Shown here piece by piece: positions 31,397-40,025 of a stretch of 64,000 nt of DNA. The notes beneath the pieces are model-generated. The model ran no database searches. It saw nothing but the letters and a program-made list of their open reading frames with translations, and had not been told where the DNA came from. A program made the translations under genes and the position numbers. The stretch is from positions 62,001-126,000 of the forward strand of contig NZ_JANFNG010000018.1 of NCBI RefSeq assembly GCF_024436035.1, written 5' to 3'. Within the stretch, counting starts at the first letter, position 1; each line of letters begins with the position of its first letter. This DNA is from Streptomyces humicola (GTDB lineage Bacteria; Actinomycetota; Actinomycetes; Streptomycetales; Streptomycetaceae).

Positions 31397-32899
31397 GTGA
31401 TCGACGAAGAGACCGGATACCAGGCCGTGCGCAGCCGCGACGCACGCTTCGACGGCGTCTTCTTCACGGCGGTGAAGACCACCAGGATCTACTGCCGCCC
31501 GAGCTGCCCGGCCGTGACCCCCAAGCGACAGAACGTCACCTTCTACCCGACGGCCGCCGCCGCGCAGGGTGCCGGCTACCGCGCCTGCCGTCGCTGCCGC
31601 CCCGACGCCGTGCCCGGCTCCCCCGAGTGGGACGCCCGCGCCGATCTCGTCGGCCGCGCGATGCGGCTGATCCGCGACGGCGTCGTCGACCGCGACGGCG
31701 TCGCCGGGCTCGCCAAGCGCCTCGGCTACAGCGAACGGCAGGTCAACCGCCAGCTCACCGCCGAGGTCGGCGCCGGACCCGTCGCGCTCGCCCGAGCCCA
31801 ACGGGCCCAGGCCGCACGCGTTCTGCTGCAGACCACGCAACTCCCGGTCACCCAGGTCGCGTTCGCCGCCGGCTTCGCCAGCGTACGCCAGTTCAACGAC
31901 TCGATCCGTGAGATCTACGGCCGCACCCCGACCGAGCTGCGCCAGGACGCCCATTCCCGCAGGGCCGCCGCCCCAGCAAGCCACGCCACCGCAGTGCCGC
32001 TGCGCCTCGCCTACCGCGGCGCCTACGAGGCGGGCGGGGTCTTCGACTTCCTCGCCCGACGCGTGATCCCCGGCATCGAGGAGATCACCGGCACACCCGG
32101 CGCCCGGACGTACCGCCGGACGCTGCGGCTGCCGTACGGCGCGGGAACGGCGGAGATCGACGAGGCGCCGGGCCGCGGCTGGCTCGACTGCCGGCTACGC
32201 CTGAGCGACCTGCGCGACCTGACCACCGCCGTCCAGCGCATCCGCCACTTGTTCGACCTGGACGCGGACCCCGATGCGGTCGGCCAACTGCTCGGCACCG
32301 ACCCGGTGCTCGCCCCCGCCGTCGCCGCACGCCCCGGTGTGCGCTCACCGGGCGCCGCCGACCCGTTCGAGCTGGGCATCCGTGCAGTCATCGGCCAGCA
32401 GATCACCGTGGCGGGCGCGCGCACCATGCTGGGGACGCTGGTGGCCGCCTACGGCGACCGGCTCCCCGGCGGAGCGGACAGCGGGCTCACCCACCTCTTT
32501 CCGGCGGCCGACAGGCTCGCCGCCGCGGGCTTCACCGAGCTCGGCATGCCCGACTCCAGACGACGCACCCTGCGCGCGCTCGCCGAGGCAGTGGCGAGCG
32601 GTGCACTGCGCCTCGACCCGGGCGCCGACCGCGACGAGACCACCACACGCCTGCTTGACCTGCCGGGCATCGGGCCCTGGACGACCGGATACATCCGGAT
32701 GCGCGCGCTCGGCGACCCCGACGTCTTCCTGCCGACGGACGTCGGCGTGCGGCGGGGGCTGGCCGTCCTCGGCGTCGACGGCGCACCGAGGACCGCGTCC
32801 GCGGTGGCCGAGGCCTGGCGCCCCTGGCGTTCCTACGCCCTCCACCACCTGTGGGCCGCGGACCACGAGACCGGCAAACCCAACGGGAGCACACCATGA
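31397..32899 (+). CDS. alkA: Ada-like regulator fused to AlkA-type DNA-3-methyladenine glycosylase
   Basis: A 500-residue multidomain alkylation-repair protein. Residues 1-75 form the Ada metal domain with the methyl-accepting Cys site YCRPSCPAVTPK and CRRCRPDA. An AraC-type helix-turn-helix follows (GVAGLAKRLGYSERQVNRQL to FASVRQFNDSIREIYG). The AlkA N-domain starts near residue 200. The HhH-GPD glycosylase domain shows GIRAVIGQQITVAGARTML and LLDLPGIGPWTTGYIRMRALGD with the catalytic Asp further on. The GTG at 31397 matches the usual family start; the ATG at 31346 is in frame. The stop overlaps the ogt start (ATGA). Confidence 0.93.
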   Translation: MIDEETGYQAVRSRDARFDGVFFTAVKTTRIYCRPSCPAVTPKRQNVTFYPTAAAAQGAGYRACRRCRPDAVPGSPEWDARADLVGRAMRLIRDGVVDRDGVAGLAKRLGYSERQVNRQLTAEVGAGPVALARAQRAQAARVLLQTTQLPVTQVAFAAGFASVRQFNDSIREIYGRTPTELRQDAHSRRAAAPASHATAVPLRLAYRGAYEAGGVFDFLARRVIPGIEEITGTPGARTYRRTLRLPYGAGTAEIDEAPGRGWLDCRLRLSDLRDLTTAVQRIRHLFDLDADPDAVGQLLGTDPVLAPAVAARPGVRSPGAADPFELGIRAVIGQQITVAGARTMLGTLVAAYGDRLPGGADSGLTHLFPAADRLAAAGFTELGMPDSRRRTLRALAEAVASGALRLDPGADRDETTTRLLDLPGIGPWTTGYIRMRALGDPDVFLPTDVGVRRGLAVLGVDGAPRTASAVAEAWRPWRSYALHHLWAADHETGKPNGSTP

Positions 32900-33417
32900 G
32901 CACGACTCTCTACACCACCCTCGACAGCCCTCTCGGCACCCTCACCCTGACCGGTGAGGAGAGGGCGGACGGCTGTGTCGCACTGACCAGCGCGACCGTC
33001 CCCGACCAGCGCGGCGCCGTGACCGTACGGCAGGAATGGCGGCGTGACCCGACCGCGTTCGCCGAGGCGGAACGCCAGCTCAAGGCCTACTTCGCGGGCG
33101 AGCTGCGCGAGTTCGACCTGCCGCTCGCCCCGCACGGCACCGATTTCAGGCGACGCGTGTGGGCAGCGCTCGACACCATCCCTTACGGCTCCACGGTCAC
33201 CTACCGCGAACTGTCCGACGCAGCAGGGTCGCCGGGCGCGGTGCGTGCCGTCGGCGGCGCGGTCGGGGCCAATCCGCTGCTGGTGATCTGCCCCTGCCAT
33301 CGCGTGATCGGTTCCGACGGCTCACTCACCGGCTACGCGGCCGGACTTGACCGCAAGCGTGCGTTGCTCGCCCTGGAGGGCACCGCAGCCGCCGAGGTCA
33401 ACGGAGGGGAAAGCTGA
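32896..33417 (+). CDS. ogt: methylated-DNA--[protein]-cysteine S-methyltransferase
   Basis: A 173-residue suicide enzyme that transfers the O6-alkyl group from guanine to its own cysteine. The active site ICPCHRVIGSDGSLTGYAAGLDRK is near residues 133-156, preceded by the helix-turn-helix region FRRRVWAALDTIPYGSTVTYREL. The ATG at 32896 overlaps the preceding stop codon. Together with the Ada/AlkA protein it covers base excision and direct reversal of alkylation damage, and the Ada domain probably induces both. Its 3' end overlaps the convergent deacetylase gene by 20 bp. Confidence 0.96.
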   Translation: MSTTLYTTLDSPLGTLTLTGEERADGCVALTSATVPDQRGAVTVRQEWRRDPTAFAEAERQLKAYFAGELREFDLPLAPHGTDFRRRVWAALDTIPYGSTVTYRELSDAAGSPGAVRAVGGAVGANPLLVICPCHRVIGSDGSLTGYAAGLDRKRALLALEGTAAAEVNGGES

Positions 33418-34240
33418 AGCCGTAGCCCTGTTCCTTCAGCCACGGAAGGATCTGCTTCAGCGCCTCCACCGTCTGGGAACGGTCACCACCACCGTCGTGG
33501 AAGAGGATGGTGGGGCCGTTCTTCAGCTCCTCCTTGACCGTGTCGGCGATCGCGTCGACACCGAGGCGCTCGTAGTCCTTGGTGTCGACGTTCCAGCCGA
33601 GCGGCCGCATCCCGTTCGCGGCCGCAATCTGCCGGCTGTACGGGGTGAACGCCCCGCCGGGCGCCCGGTAGTACATCGGCGCGACGCCGCCCGACGCCTG
33701 CTCGATCTCGTTCGCGGCGTCGAGTATCTGCTGCTTCTGGTAGGCATCGGGACGGTGATCCATCGACGTGTTGTGCGAAACCGTGTGATCGCACAGCCGG
33801 TTGCCGTCCGCGACGACCTGCTTGACGATCGCCGGATTCGCCGCCGCCTCCGGCCCGATCATGCAGAACGTCGCCTTGACGCCGTTCTCCTTCAGCACCT
33901 GGAGGACCTGCGGCGTCCACACCGGGCTGGGGCCGTCGTCAATGGTGATGGCGACGGTCCTGCCGCCGGCCTCGGTGGCGTGGGCGATGTCCATGCTCAC
34001 CTCGGGGGCGGGGAGACCTGGATCGGGCGTCGAGGTCTGCCCGGGCACGGGCGTGGGGGCCGGCGACCGCGTCGAGCCCCCCGCCACGGGGGACGTCTGC
34101 GCGGCCGGGGTGCCCTTGCCGGCATCGCCCGCGTACGCGCTCCACACCCCGGCGAGAACACCGGCCCCCGCCACCGCGGCGATCGCGGCCCCGACCACTC
34201 GCCGGTTTGCCGCCCCCGCCCGTATGCCGCTCCACCCCAT
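33398..34240 (-). CDS. secreted polysaccharide deacetylase
   Basis: A 280-residue NodB-type carbohydrate esterase (CE4) that removes N-acetyl groups from peptidoglycan or chitin-like polymers outside the cell. An N-terminal membrane segment (RRVVGAAIAAVAGAGVLAGV) is followed by a Pro/Thr-rich linker. Motif 1 TIDDGPSP with the catalytic Asp is near residue 98, motif 2 DHTVSHNTSMD with the metal His pair near 150. Motif 3 YRAPGGAFTPYS, and FHDGGGDRSQT with the catalytic His, follow. GGGAGGAAAAGCG precedes the ATG at 34240, and TTGACC about 60 bp upstream may be a -35. Confidence 0.92.
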   Translation of the reverse strand: MGWSGIRAGAANRRVVGAAIAAVAGAGVLAGVWSAYAGDAGKGTPAAQTSPVAGGSTRSPAPTPVPGQTSTPDPGLPAPEVSMDIAHATEAGGRTVAITIDDGPSPVWTPQVLQVLKENGVKATFCMIGPEAAANPAIVKQVVADGNRLCDHTVSHNTSMDHRPDAYQKQQILDAANEIEQASGGVAPMYYRAPGGAFTPYSRQIAAANGMRPLGWNVDTKDYERLGVDAIADTVKEELKNGPTILFHDGGGDRSQTVEALKQILPWLKEQGYGFSFPLR

Positions 34241-34446
34241 GATCGCTTTTCCTCCCGCGTGTGCTGTCCGTCAGTCCTGTTGGAAGACGGTCAACACGGG
34301 GGATATGGATCCCGCTGTGACAGTTTCCTCATAATTTGCTGTGAGAAGCCGGGCGCCTCGTGTGTCCGGCGTTATGCGGCGTGCGCCAAGAGCCCCTCGC
34401 CTCTTCTCCGACGACGAGTGCGCCACACCGCTGAACGACGCCTTCA

Positions 34447-34473
34447 CCCAGGGACGTTCCCCCAGGGACGTTC
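34447..34473. repeat. 13-bp direct repeat in the deacetylase/PhyH gap
   Basis: CCCAGGGACGTTC occurs at 34447-34459 and 34461-34473. It sits in the 284-bp gap between the deacetylase start (34240) and the end of the PhyH gene (34525), roughly 210-230 bp upstream of the deacetylase start. Otherwise the gap shows only promoter-like A/T-richer sequence near 34325-34345. Confidence 0.7.
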
Positions 34474-34524
34474 ACCCGGCGCCGGCGGACGACCTCCCCG
34501 CGTGCGCACTGCTGCACGGCCTCG

Positions 34525-35331
34525 CTACGACCGTTCGGGGTATGACCGGCCGAGACCGAGCAGCACCGCGCGTTCGACGGGGGAGTACGCGCCGTCGCGG
34601 CGGTCGAGGTCGAGCAGACCGGTCGGGATCAGGGGAGGCTGGGCGATGATCCTCGGGACGGTGCCGCGGTGCGGCTGGGCCGCGTGGATCAGAAACGGGT
34701 GACACAGATATACATCGCCGGCCCGGCCGGTGGCGAGCGCCAGCGGACGATCCGGCGCGTCGAGTCTGCCTGCGGCGTCCATCGCCTTGCACAGGGTGAA
34801 CATCCCCATGCCGCGGTCGCCGGCAGGTTCCAGAAAGGGCGGCACATCCAGATGGGAGCCGGCCTTGATACGAGTCGGTGCGTTGTCGGCGTCGACATCG
34901 GAGAACAGGAACAGCATCAGCAGCGCCCGGCCACGGGACCGCAGATTGAGCCAGTACTCGTGTTCGCCCTCCGGGACGTAGCTGGCGTCCATGTGCCAAC
35001 CGGCGTCGCCGGGATCGTCGGGGTGCGGAAACCGGATGGGAAAGGTACCCAGGCCGTCGCACGGCACCCACCGGCCCGCGCCGACGAGTTGGTCGAAGGC
35101 ACCGTGCAGGCGCGGTGTGTTGGCGGCGCGCCGGAACGGCTCGTTCCCATAACCGCCGAGGCGGACGACGGGCCGGGTCCACGTCGCGGGGTCGTCGGGG
35201 TCCAGCCCTGTGTCCCGCCACAGGATCGCCCGGCACTCCTCCGCCACCGACCGCGGAAACGCCTCGGGCACGCGGACGAAACCGTCCGTGACGAACCGCT
35301 CTACTTGATCCGCCGTCAGGATATCCCCCAT
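34525..35331 (-). CDS. phytanoyl-CoA dioxygenase (PhyH)-family protein
   Basis: A 268-residue Fe(II)/2-oxoglutarate-dependent oxygenase. The iron facial triad is visible as HxD in WHMDASYVPEGEHEYW near residue 113 and the distal His in CHPFLIHAAQPHRG near residue 217, with the 2-oxoglutarate-binding Arg soon after (RGTVPRII). The ATG at 35331 starts MGDILTADQVERFVTDGFVR, the normal family N-terminus. The substrate is unknown: relatives hydroxylate lipids, ectoine or secondary metabolites. It lies next to a decayed transporter/methyltransferase junction and may be the surviving part of a lost small pathway. Confidence 0.85.
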   Translation of the reverse strand: MGDILTADQVERFVTDGFVRVPEAFPRSVAEECRAILWRDTGLDPDDPATWTRPVVRLGGYGNEPFRRAANTPRLHGAFDQLVGAGRWVPCDGLGTFPIRFPHPDDPGDAGWHMDASYVPEGEHEYWLNLRSRGRALLMLFLFSDVDADNAPTRIKAGSHLDVPPFLEPAGDRGMGMFTLCKAMDAAGRLDAPDRPLALATGRAGDVYLCHPFLIHAAQPHRGTVPRIIAQPPLIPTGLLDLDRRDGAYSPVERAVLLGLGRSYPERS

Positions 35332-35399
35332 ACCCGCGATTCTTGGCCTGCGCCGCGAGCCCGGCAACCGGTTTTCCCGGCACCAGTTCCTCATCTTGC

Positions 35400-35732
35400 T
35401 CATCGGACCGTCTGGTCGACGCCGGAGGCGTCCAGACGTTCGCGCGCCTTCTGCCGGAGCACCGTCTGGGAGCGCAGCTGGAACAGGACACCGGTGCCGG
35501 CCAGGGCAAGGCCGCCGAGACCGGCCGTGGCGAAACCCCACCCGGGGGAGGAGTGGTCGATCGCGAAGCCGACCGCCGGGCTGCCCAGCGCCATGCCCAG
35601 CCGGCTCGCGGAGTCCTGCAGCCCCATCGCCTCACCCCGCACCTGCGGCGGAGCCAGATTGCTGACCGTCTCGGCGCTCGCGGCCAGGGTCGGTGTGCAC
35701 ATCAGGTTCATGGGGGCCAGGGCGAGCGACAA
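35400..35732 (-). pseudogene. C-terminal fragment of an MFS transporter
   Basis: About 110 residues correspond to the last transmembrane helices of a major facilitator: LAPMNLMCTPTLAASAETVS, NLAPPQVRGEAMGLQDSASR and GWGFATAGLGGLALAGTGVLF. A full transporter has about 400 residues, so the N-terminal three quarters are missing. The homology stops abruptly near 35732, where a methyltransferase fragment begins on the other strand. Confidence 0.8.
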
Positions 35733-36048
35733 CGCCCATCAGCTCACCCTCGCCCCCGAGGACGACTTCTGCCGGGACGAGCAAGGGCTCATCGGCTTGC
35801 TGGACGCCGCCGGCCTGCAGTCCGCCGCGTGCGAGACGCTCCGATGGGACCATCGGGCCAGTGCCGCGGAGTGGTGGGGCGGCCCCGATGCCGGGGCCGC
35901 GACGATCGGGCAGATCGTGGTCAGCCAGACGCCCGAAATCCGAGCCGGAATCAAACGCCACTTCGACCTGCTCAGCGGGGAGTTCACCGGGCCGGACGGC
36001 CCGCTGGTGCTGCCGCACGCGGCGCTGCCGGCGAGTGCCTGCGCTTGA
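35733..36048 (+). pseudogene. C-terminal fragment of a SAM-dependent methyltransferase
   Basis: Starting at the junction, the frame reads DNAHQLTLAPEDDFCRDEQG, GLIGLLDAAGLQSAACETLR, WWGGPDAGAATIGQIVVSQT and ends HAALPASACA. This looks like the C-terminal third of a class I methyltransferase, downstream of the SAM-binding core. No start codon with a ribosome site or SAM motif (GxGxG) is present. With the neighbouring MFS fragment it records a deletion that removed the 5' ends of two divergent genes. Confidence 0.65.
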
Positions 36049-36097
36049 ACGGCCGTGCCGTCATGGAGGCGGTCGTGCGGACGTGAGGAGCGGGCGT

Positions 36098-36580
36098 TCA
36101 CCCAAAAGCTGTCACGCCGAGCCAAGTGCCCGCCACCAGCAGGCAGGCGAAGAGCTCCACCAGCAAGGACGCGCCGATGGCGCGCATGGCGACGCGGGTG
36201 GACATCCGGGCCGCGCGGTGCGTCCCCAGGCGGGAACGTTCCTGCATGTAGATTCCGCCGACGAAGCCGAGCAAGCCGCCGAGGACGGGAACGACGAAGA
36301 AGCCGAGGATGCCGGAGATCCCGCCCAGGAAGAGCGTGCGCCGGGAGATTCCCGAGTCCCGCAGGCGGCGGGCGGGCATCAGTACGACGACCACCTGCGC
36401 GAGCACCAGGACGGCTGCGGTGGCGAAGAGCACGTACCACGCGAACGCGGTGTGCAGGGTCGACGCCCACCACAGCACGGCCGCCCAGCACACCAGCGGA
36501 CCGGGCAGCCCCGGCATCAGAACGCCCAGCAGGCCGGCCGCCATCACCAGGCCGACGATAAGCAGCTGCGCGGCCGTCAT
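36098..36580 (-). CDS. DUF456-family membrane protein
   Basis: A 160-residue protein with four or five hydrophobic segments: AAQLLIVGLVMAAGLLGVLM, CWAAVLWWASTLHTAF, VLFATAAVLVLAQVVVVLM and GILGFFVVPVLGGLLGFVGG. The GLLGVLMPGLPGPLVCW and VVPVLGGLLGFVGGIY stretches are typical of DUF456. Function is unknown. The ATG at 36580 is 112 bp from the divergent PP2C gene. Confidence 0.85.
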   Translation of the reverse strand: MTAAQLLIVGLVMAAGLLGVLMPGLPGPLVCWAAVLWWASTLHTAFAWYVLFATAAVLVLAQVVVVLMPARRLRDSGISRRTLFLGGISGILGFFVVPVLGGLLGFVGGIYMQERSRLGTHRAARMSTRVAMRAIGASLLVELFACLLVAGTWLGVTAFG

Positions 36581-36692
36581 GTCGTCAGACTGCCCGAATC
36601 GGGGGCGCGTTGACCCACGGCATGCGCGGGTCCGTTCGGGTAGATCTCCCAAGAACCGTTTCCCTGGGCGTGTCGCGGTGGACAATAAGGGC

Positions 36693-38075
36693 ATGAGTCA
36701 CAAGGGGGAGGCGCAGCCGACGACCCAGGACACACCAGCGGACGCCTGGTGGGGCCGGCTCTACGACGACGGCGGCACGCCGGACGTGGGCGACGACGCG
36801 CCGGAGCCGGAACGGGCATGGTACGGCGACTCGCTCGACGAGCACTACGCCTCAGCCATCGCCGCGGTGACGGACGCCGTGCCTGTGCCCCCGCCCCGTG
36901 ACGCGGCCGGCGAGGCGCCGGACGCCGACGTGTTGAATGCCGACGCGCCGGATGCCGACGACCGCGCCGAGGACACCTTGCGGTTGCGGCAGCTGTACCA
37001 TACGCCAACGCGGTCAACTCCAGCCCCGAGCAAGCGACTTCCGCCGAGCTGGGCGGCGCGCGAGCCGGGGCCGGGGCTTCCTGCGCCGGGGAGTTGGGAG
37101 GCCGCCGCGGTGGCGCCGGGGCCGGCGGAACCGTGGGGCGACCAGACCCCTGAGCAACTCCCCGGGCGGTCCGCCGAACCCGAGCCGCCTGCCGGCCCCG
37201 GGGACCCCGACGTGCCTGTCGTCGCGTATGTCGGCGACCGGCCGCCGACGTACGAAGGCGAGCCGACCGCCTGGCCGGTGGCGGATGCGGAGCGGCTGGA
37301 CGAGCTCGTCCCGGACACCGTGCTCGACGGCGCCCACTACGGGCGGCTGACTGTGCGCGCCGCTTCCACCCGCGGCGATTCCGCACGGTATCGGGGTCGC
37401 CCGCGCGGTGACGCCCTGCTGACGGCACGCTTCGGGGTGGGCGACGACGCGCTGTTGCTCGCCGCGGTCGCCAGCAGCGGGCGGGCCGTCGAGGACGGTC
37501 ACCGGCTGGCGTGGGAGGCGTGCCGGGCGATCGCCGCGGCCGTCGGGCGCAGCCACGCCCGGCTCGTGGAGGACGTCCGCGCATCACGCCGCGGTTCGCT
37601 CAAGTCGGGGCTGCAGCGCCTCACCGAGCGTGCGGACGCGCACACTCAGACCTCCCTGCACTGTCTGCTGCTTCCCGTGGACCCGGACTGCCCCAACCGC
37701 CTCTTCTTCGGCATCGGTTCAGGCGGCCTGTTCCGGCTCCGCGACGGCGAATGGCAGGATCTCGGTCCCGGCGCCGATCCGCCGGAGCCGCACGATCCGC
37801 CCGAGCCGTCCGCCGACGACACCCGCGCCGACGATGTCGGCTCTGCGCGCTTCCGGTTCCGGGCCTCCGTCGCGCGGCCCGGCGACACCCTGCTGCTGTG
37901 CAGCGTGGGTCTGGCGGAACCGCTGTGTGACCAGCCCGAGTTGGCTCGCAGGCTCGCACGGCGCTGGGGTCCGTCGCAGCCTCCGCCCGGCATCGCCGCG
38001 TTCCTCGCGGACGCCCAGACACGCGTCAAGGGATACGCGGACGACCGCACGGTCGTGGCCGTCTGGGAGCGGTGA
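36693..38075 (+). CDS. PP2C-domain protein with long disordered N-terminus
   Basis: A 460-residue protein. Residues 1-195 are acidic and Pro-rich without clear fold; residues 200-460 resemble a PP2C-type phosphatase domain. Supporting stretches are GAHYGRLTVRAASTRGDSAR, DALLTARFGVGDDALLLAAV and the C-terminal KGYADDRTVVAVWE with the DDR/T metal motif. The usual first metal motif DG/GG is weak (VASSGRAVEDG), so activity is uncertain. It is followed 58 bp later by an anti-sigma-type ATP-binding protein, hinting at a phosphorylation circuit. The ATG at 36693 follows AATAAGGGC. Confidence 0.75.
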   Translation: MSHKGEAQPTTQDTPADAWWGRLYDDGGTPDVGDDAPEPERAWYGDSLDEHYASAIAAVTDAVPVPPPRDAAGEAPDADVLNADAPDADDRAEDTLRLRQLYHTPTRSTPAPSKRLPPSWAAREPGPGLPAPGSWEAAAVAPGPAEPWGDQTPEQLPGRSAEPEPPAGPGDPDVPVVAYVGDRPPTYEGEPTAWPVADAERLDELVPDTVLDGAHYGRLTVRAASTRGDSARYRGRPRGDALLTARFGVGDDALLLAAVASSGRAVEDGHRLAWEACRAIAAAVGRSHARLVEDVRASRRGSLKSGLQRLTERADAHTQTSLHCLLLPVDPDCPNRLFFGIGSGGLFRLRDGEWQDLGPGADPPEPHDPPEPSADDTRADDVGSARFRFRASVARPGDTLLLCSVGLAEPLCDQPELARRLARRWGPSQPPPGIAAFLADAQTRVKGYADDRTVVAVWER

Positions 38076-38133
38076 ACGATTCAGCTGCTCGTGGGTGGGC
38101 ATGCATTGCGCGAAGCTGTTCGAAGGGGGATAT

Positions 38134-38661
38134 GTGGCGGGGGCCGGAGCGGAGTCGATGGATCGACGGCCGGAAGCAAGGACCGAGCGGGCCGAACGGG
38201 GCGGTGGCATACCCGTCCCGGATCGTGGCCCGCATACGACAACGACGGAGGCGACGGCGGGTCCGTCCGGAAGAGAGCTGCGGCACCGGCTGAGGCGCGC
38301 GGACCTGCCGGCGGTCGCGGAGGTGCGGCGGCTGCTCCGCGACCAGCTCCACTCCTGGGGCGCGTCCGGCCTTGCGGACACCGCGGAGCTGCTGACCAGT
38401 GAACTTGTCACCAATGCGCTGGTGCACACCGACCGGGGCGCGGAGCTCACCGCGACGCTGAGCGGCGGCCCCGTGCACCGGCTGCGCGTCGAGGTGTACG
38501 ACTTCGTCACCCGTCACCCGAAGATGCGCAAGGCATCCGACCAAGCGGCCTCCGGGCGCGGGCTGTTGCTGGTGCAGGCACTCGCCGACGCCTGGGGGGT
38601 CAGGCCGCATGGGGTGGGGAAGATCGTGTGGTTCGAGCTGGTCGCCACCGGCGGCTCCTAG
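38134..38661 (+). CDS. anti-sigma regulatory factor-type ATP-binding protein
   Basis: A 175-residue protein with a C-terminal GHKL/HATPase fold like SpoIIAB/RsbW. The N-box is ELLTSELVTNALVHTDRGAEL near residue 88 and the G2-like box is ASGRGLLLVQALADAWGVR near 140; the G1 Asp box reads EVYDF and is degenerate. Streptomyces have many such single-domain kinases or anti-sigma proteins with unknown partners. The GTG at 38134 is chosen for AAGGGGGA just upstream; an ATG at 38101 is in frame. Its stop overlaps that of the convergent DUF2637 gene by 2 bp. Confidence 0.85.
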   Translation: MAGAGAESMDRRPEARTERAERGGGIPVPDRGPHTTTTEATAGPSGRELRHRLRRADLPAVAEVRRLLRDQLHSWGASGLADTAELLTSELVTNALVHTDRGAELTATLSGGPVHRLRVEVYDFVTRHPKMRKASDQAASGRGLLLVQALADAWGVRPHGVGKIVWFELVATGGS

Positions 38662-39701
38662 CCGAACTGCCGCTCCAGGTCCTTGAGTTTGGCCTCGAGA
38701 GAGTCCAGCCGCGGCAGCGTCATCGTATCGTCCTCCGCGGTCAGGTCGATGGTCACGCTCTCGCCGGGGATCGACTGCAGCGCGGGCCTGGCCCGCACCG
38801 GCAGCTCGGCCGCTTCCGCGGTCTGCGCGGACGCGGGCGCCGGCGCGGGCTCCGCCGCCGGCGTACCGGCGGTGAGCTCCACCTGGCGGCCGCCACGGGT
38901 GCGGCCCCAGCCCCGGTGCTGGCGTGCGATCGCCTTGATACGGGCCCGCTGCAGGCGGTCGCGGTCGCGGCGGCGCGTCCGCTCCTGCTCGCGCTCGCGC
39001 CGGTCGTCGCGCACCTCCTCGACCGCCTCATCGAGCGTGCGGACGTTCTCCAGCAGCATCAGCGACCAGGCGCGGTACGTCTCGATCGGGGCGCGCACCC
39101 AGCGCATCACGCGGATCTGCGGCAGCGGGCGCGGTACGAGGCCCTGCTCCCGCAGTGCGGCGCGGCGGGTCTGCTTCAGCGCGCGGTCGAAGAGCACCGC
39201 GGCCGACAGCGACATCCCGGCGAAGAACTCCGGGGCGCCCGCGTGGCCGTAACCGCGCGGTGCGTGTACCCAGTTGAACCATGCCGACGCCGCCGCGAAC
39301 GTCCACACCAGCAGCCGCGAGCCGAGCGCCGCGTCGCCGTGGCTCGCCTCCCGCACCGCGAGTACCGAGCAGAACATCGCGGCGCCGTCCAGGCCGAAGG
39401 GCACCAGGTACTCCCAGCCGCCGCTGAGGCCGAGGTTCTGCTCACCGAAGCCGACCAGGCCGTGGAACGACAGCGCCGCGGCGACCGCAGCGCAGCAGAA
39501 GAGCAGGATGTATGAGGCGCTGCCGTACACCGCTTCCTTCTTGCGACGGCGGTCCTCGCTTCGTTCCCATGAGTCGAGCTGCTCGGCCTGCGCGGCGCGG
39601 GTCTTGCGGCTGCGCAGGAACATCGTGGCCGCCGTGCCGGCGACCACCAGGCCCACGACTGCCGACAGCATCCAGTCTGGCGATATGTCCGACATTCTCA
39701 T
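38658..39701 (-). CDS. DUF2637 membrane protein
   Basis: A 347-residue protein with four or five membrane segments: MLSAVVGLVVAGTAATMFL, SYILLFCCAAVAAALSFHGL, LVPFGLDGAAMFCSVLAV and LLVWTFAAASAWFNWVHA. A long basic coiled region (DDRREREQERTRRRDRDRLQ) and a Pro/Ala-rich cytoplasmic tail ending LEAKLKDLERQFG follow. DUF2637 proteins resemble Spd-type plasmid-spreading proteins of actinomycetes, but chromosomal copies are common. No other conjugation gene is nearby. AGGGA lies 8 nt before the ATG at 39701. Confidence 0.8.
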   Translation of the reverse strand: MRMSDISPDWMLSAVVGLVVAGTAATMFLRSRKTRAAQAEQLDSWERSEDRRRKKEAVYGSASYILLFCCAAVAAALSFHGLVGFGEQNLGLSGGWEYLVPFGLDGAAMFCSVLAVREASHGDAALGSRLLVWTFAAASAWFNWVHAPRGYGHAGAPEFFAGMSLSAAVLFDRALKQTRRAALREQGLVPRPLPQIRVMRWVRAPIETYRAWSLMLLENVRTLDEAVEEVRDDRREREQERTRRRDRDRLQRARIKAIARQHRGWGRTRGGRQVELTAGTPAAEPAPAPASAQTAEAAELPVRARPALQSIPGESVTIDLTAEDDTMTLPRLDSLEAKLKDLERQFG

Positions 39702-40025
39702 CTGGTGGTCCCTTGTTTCGCTTGTCTTCGCGCTGCGCGCCATCCTGGCGAATGACCCGCGTCAACGGGACGGTTTCGGGACAAGAGAACGCCAATGAGC
39801 GGTCCACGCGGGACGAAGGGGGGTGAAGTCTCGAACTATCGGGCGAGTATAGGGGAGTTGATCCCGCGCCTATCACTCGATCGGATGTTGCTCGGGGAAT
39901 TTGTGTGATCGCTAGGGCTGACGCACCGTGACTGGTGTATGACGCTCGGCCGAGCCCCGCGAGGCGACTGCGGACCGTGAAGTAGGGTGCGATGAGCCGT
40001 TCGGGGGAGGAACGAGGAGACGTCG
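39702..40025. promoter_or_regulatory. divergent intergenic region between DUF2637 and GntR genes
   Basis: This 324-bp region should carry both promoters. On the minus strand a TATACT hexamer (39851 to 39846) is a fair -10 for the DUF2637 gene, which would give a long leader of about 140 nt. On the plus strand GTGAAGTAGGGTGCG (39978-39992) might be the -10 region for the GntR gene. I see no gene or strong repeat inside. Confidence 0.35.

Noticed and set aside
38658-39701. DUF2637 gene as evidence for an integrated conjugative element
   Set aside because: No integrase, replication, Tra or KorA-like gene or attachment-site repeat is nearby, and chromosomal DUF2637 genes are common in Streptomyces.
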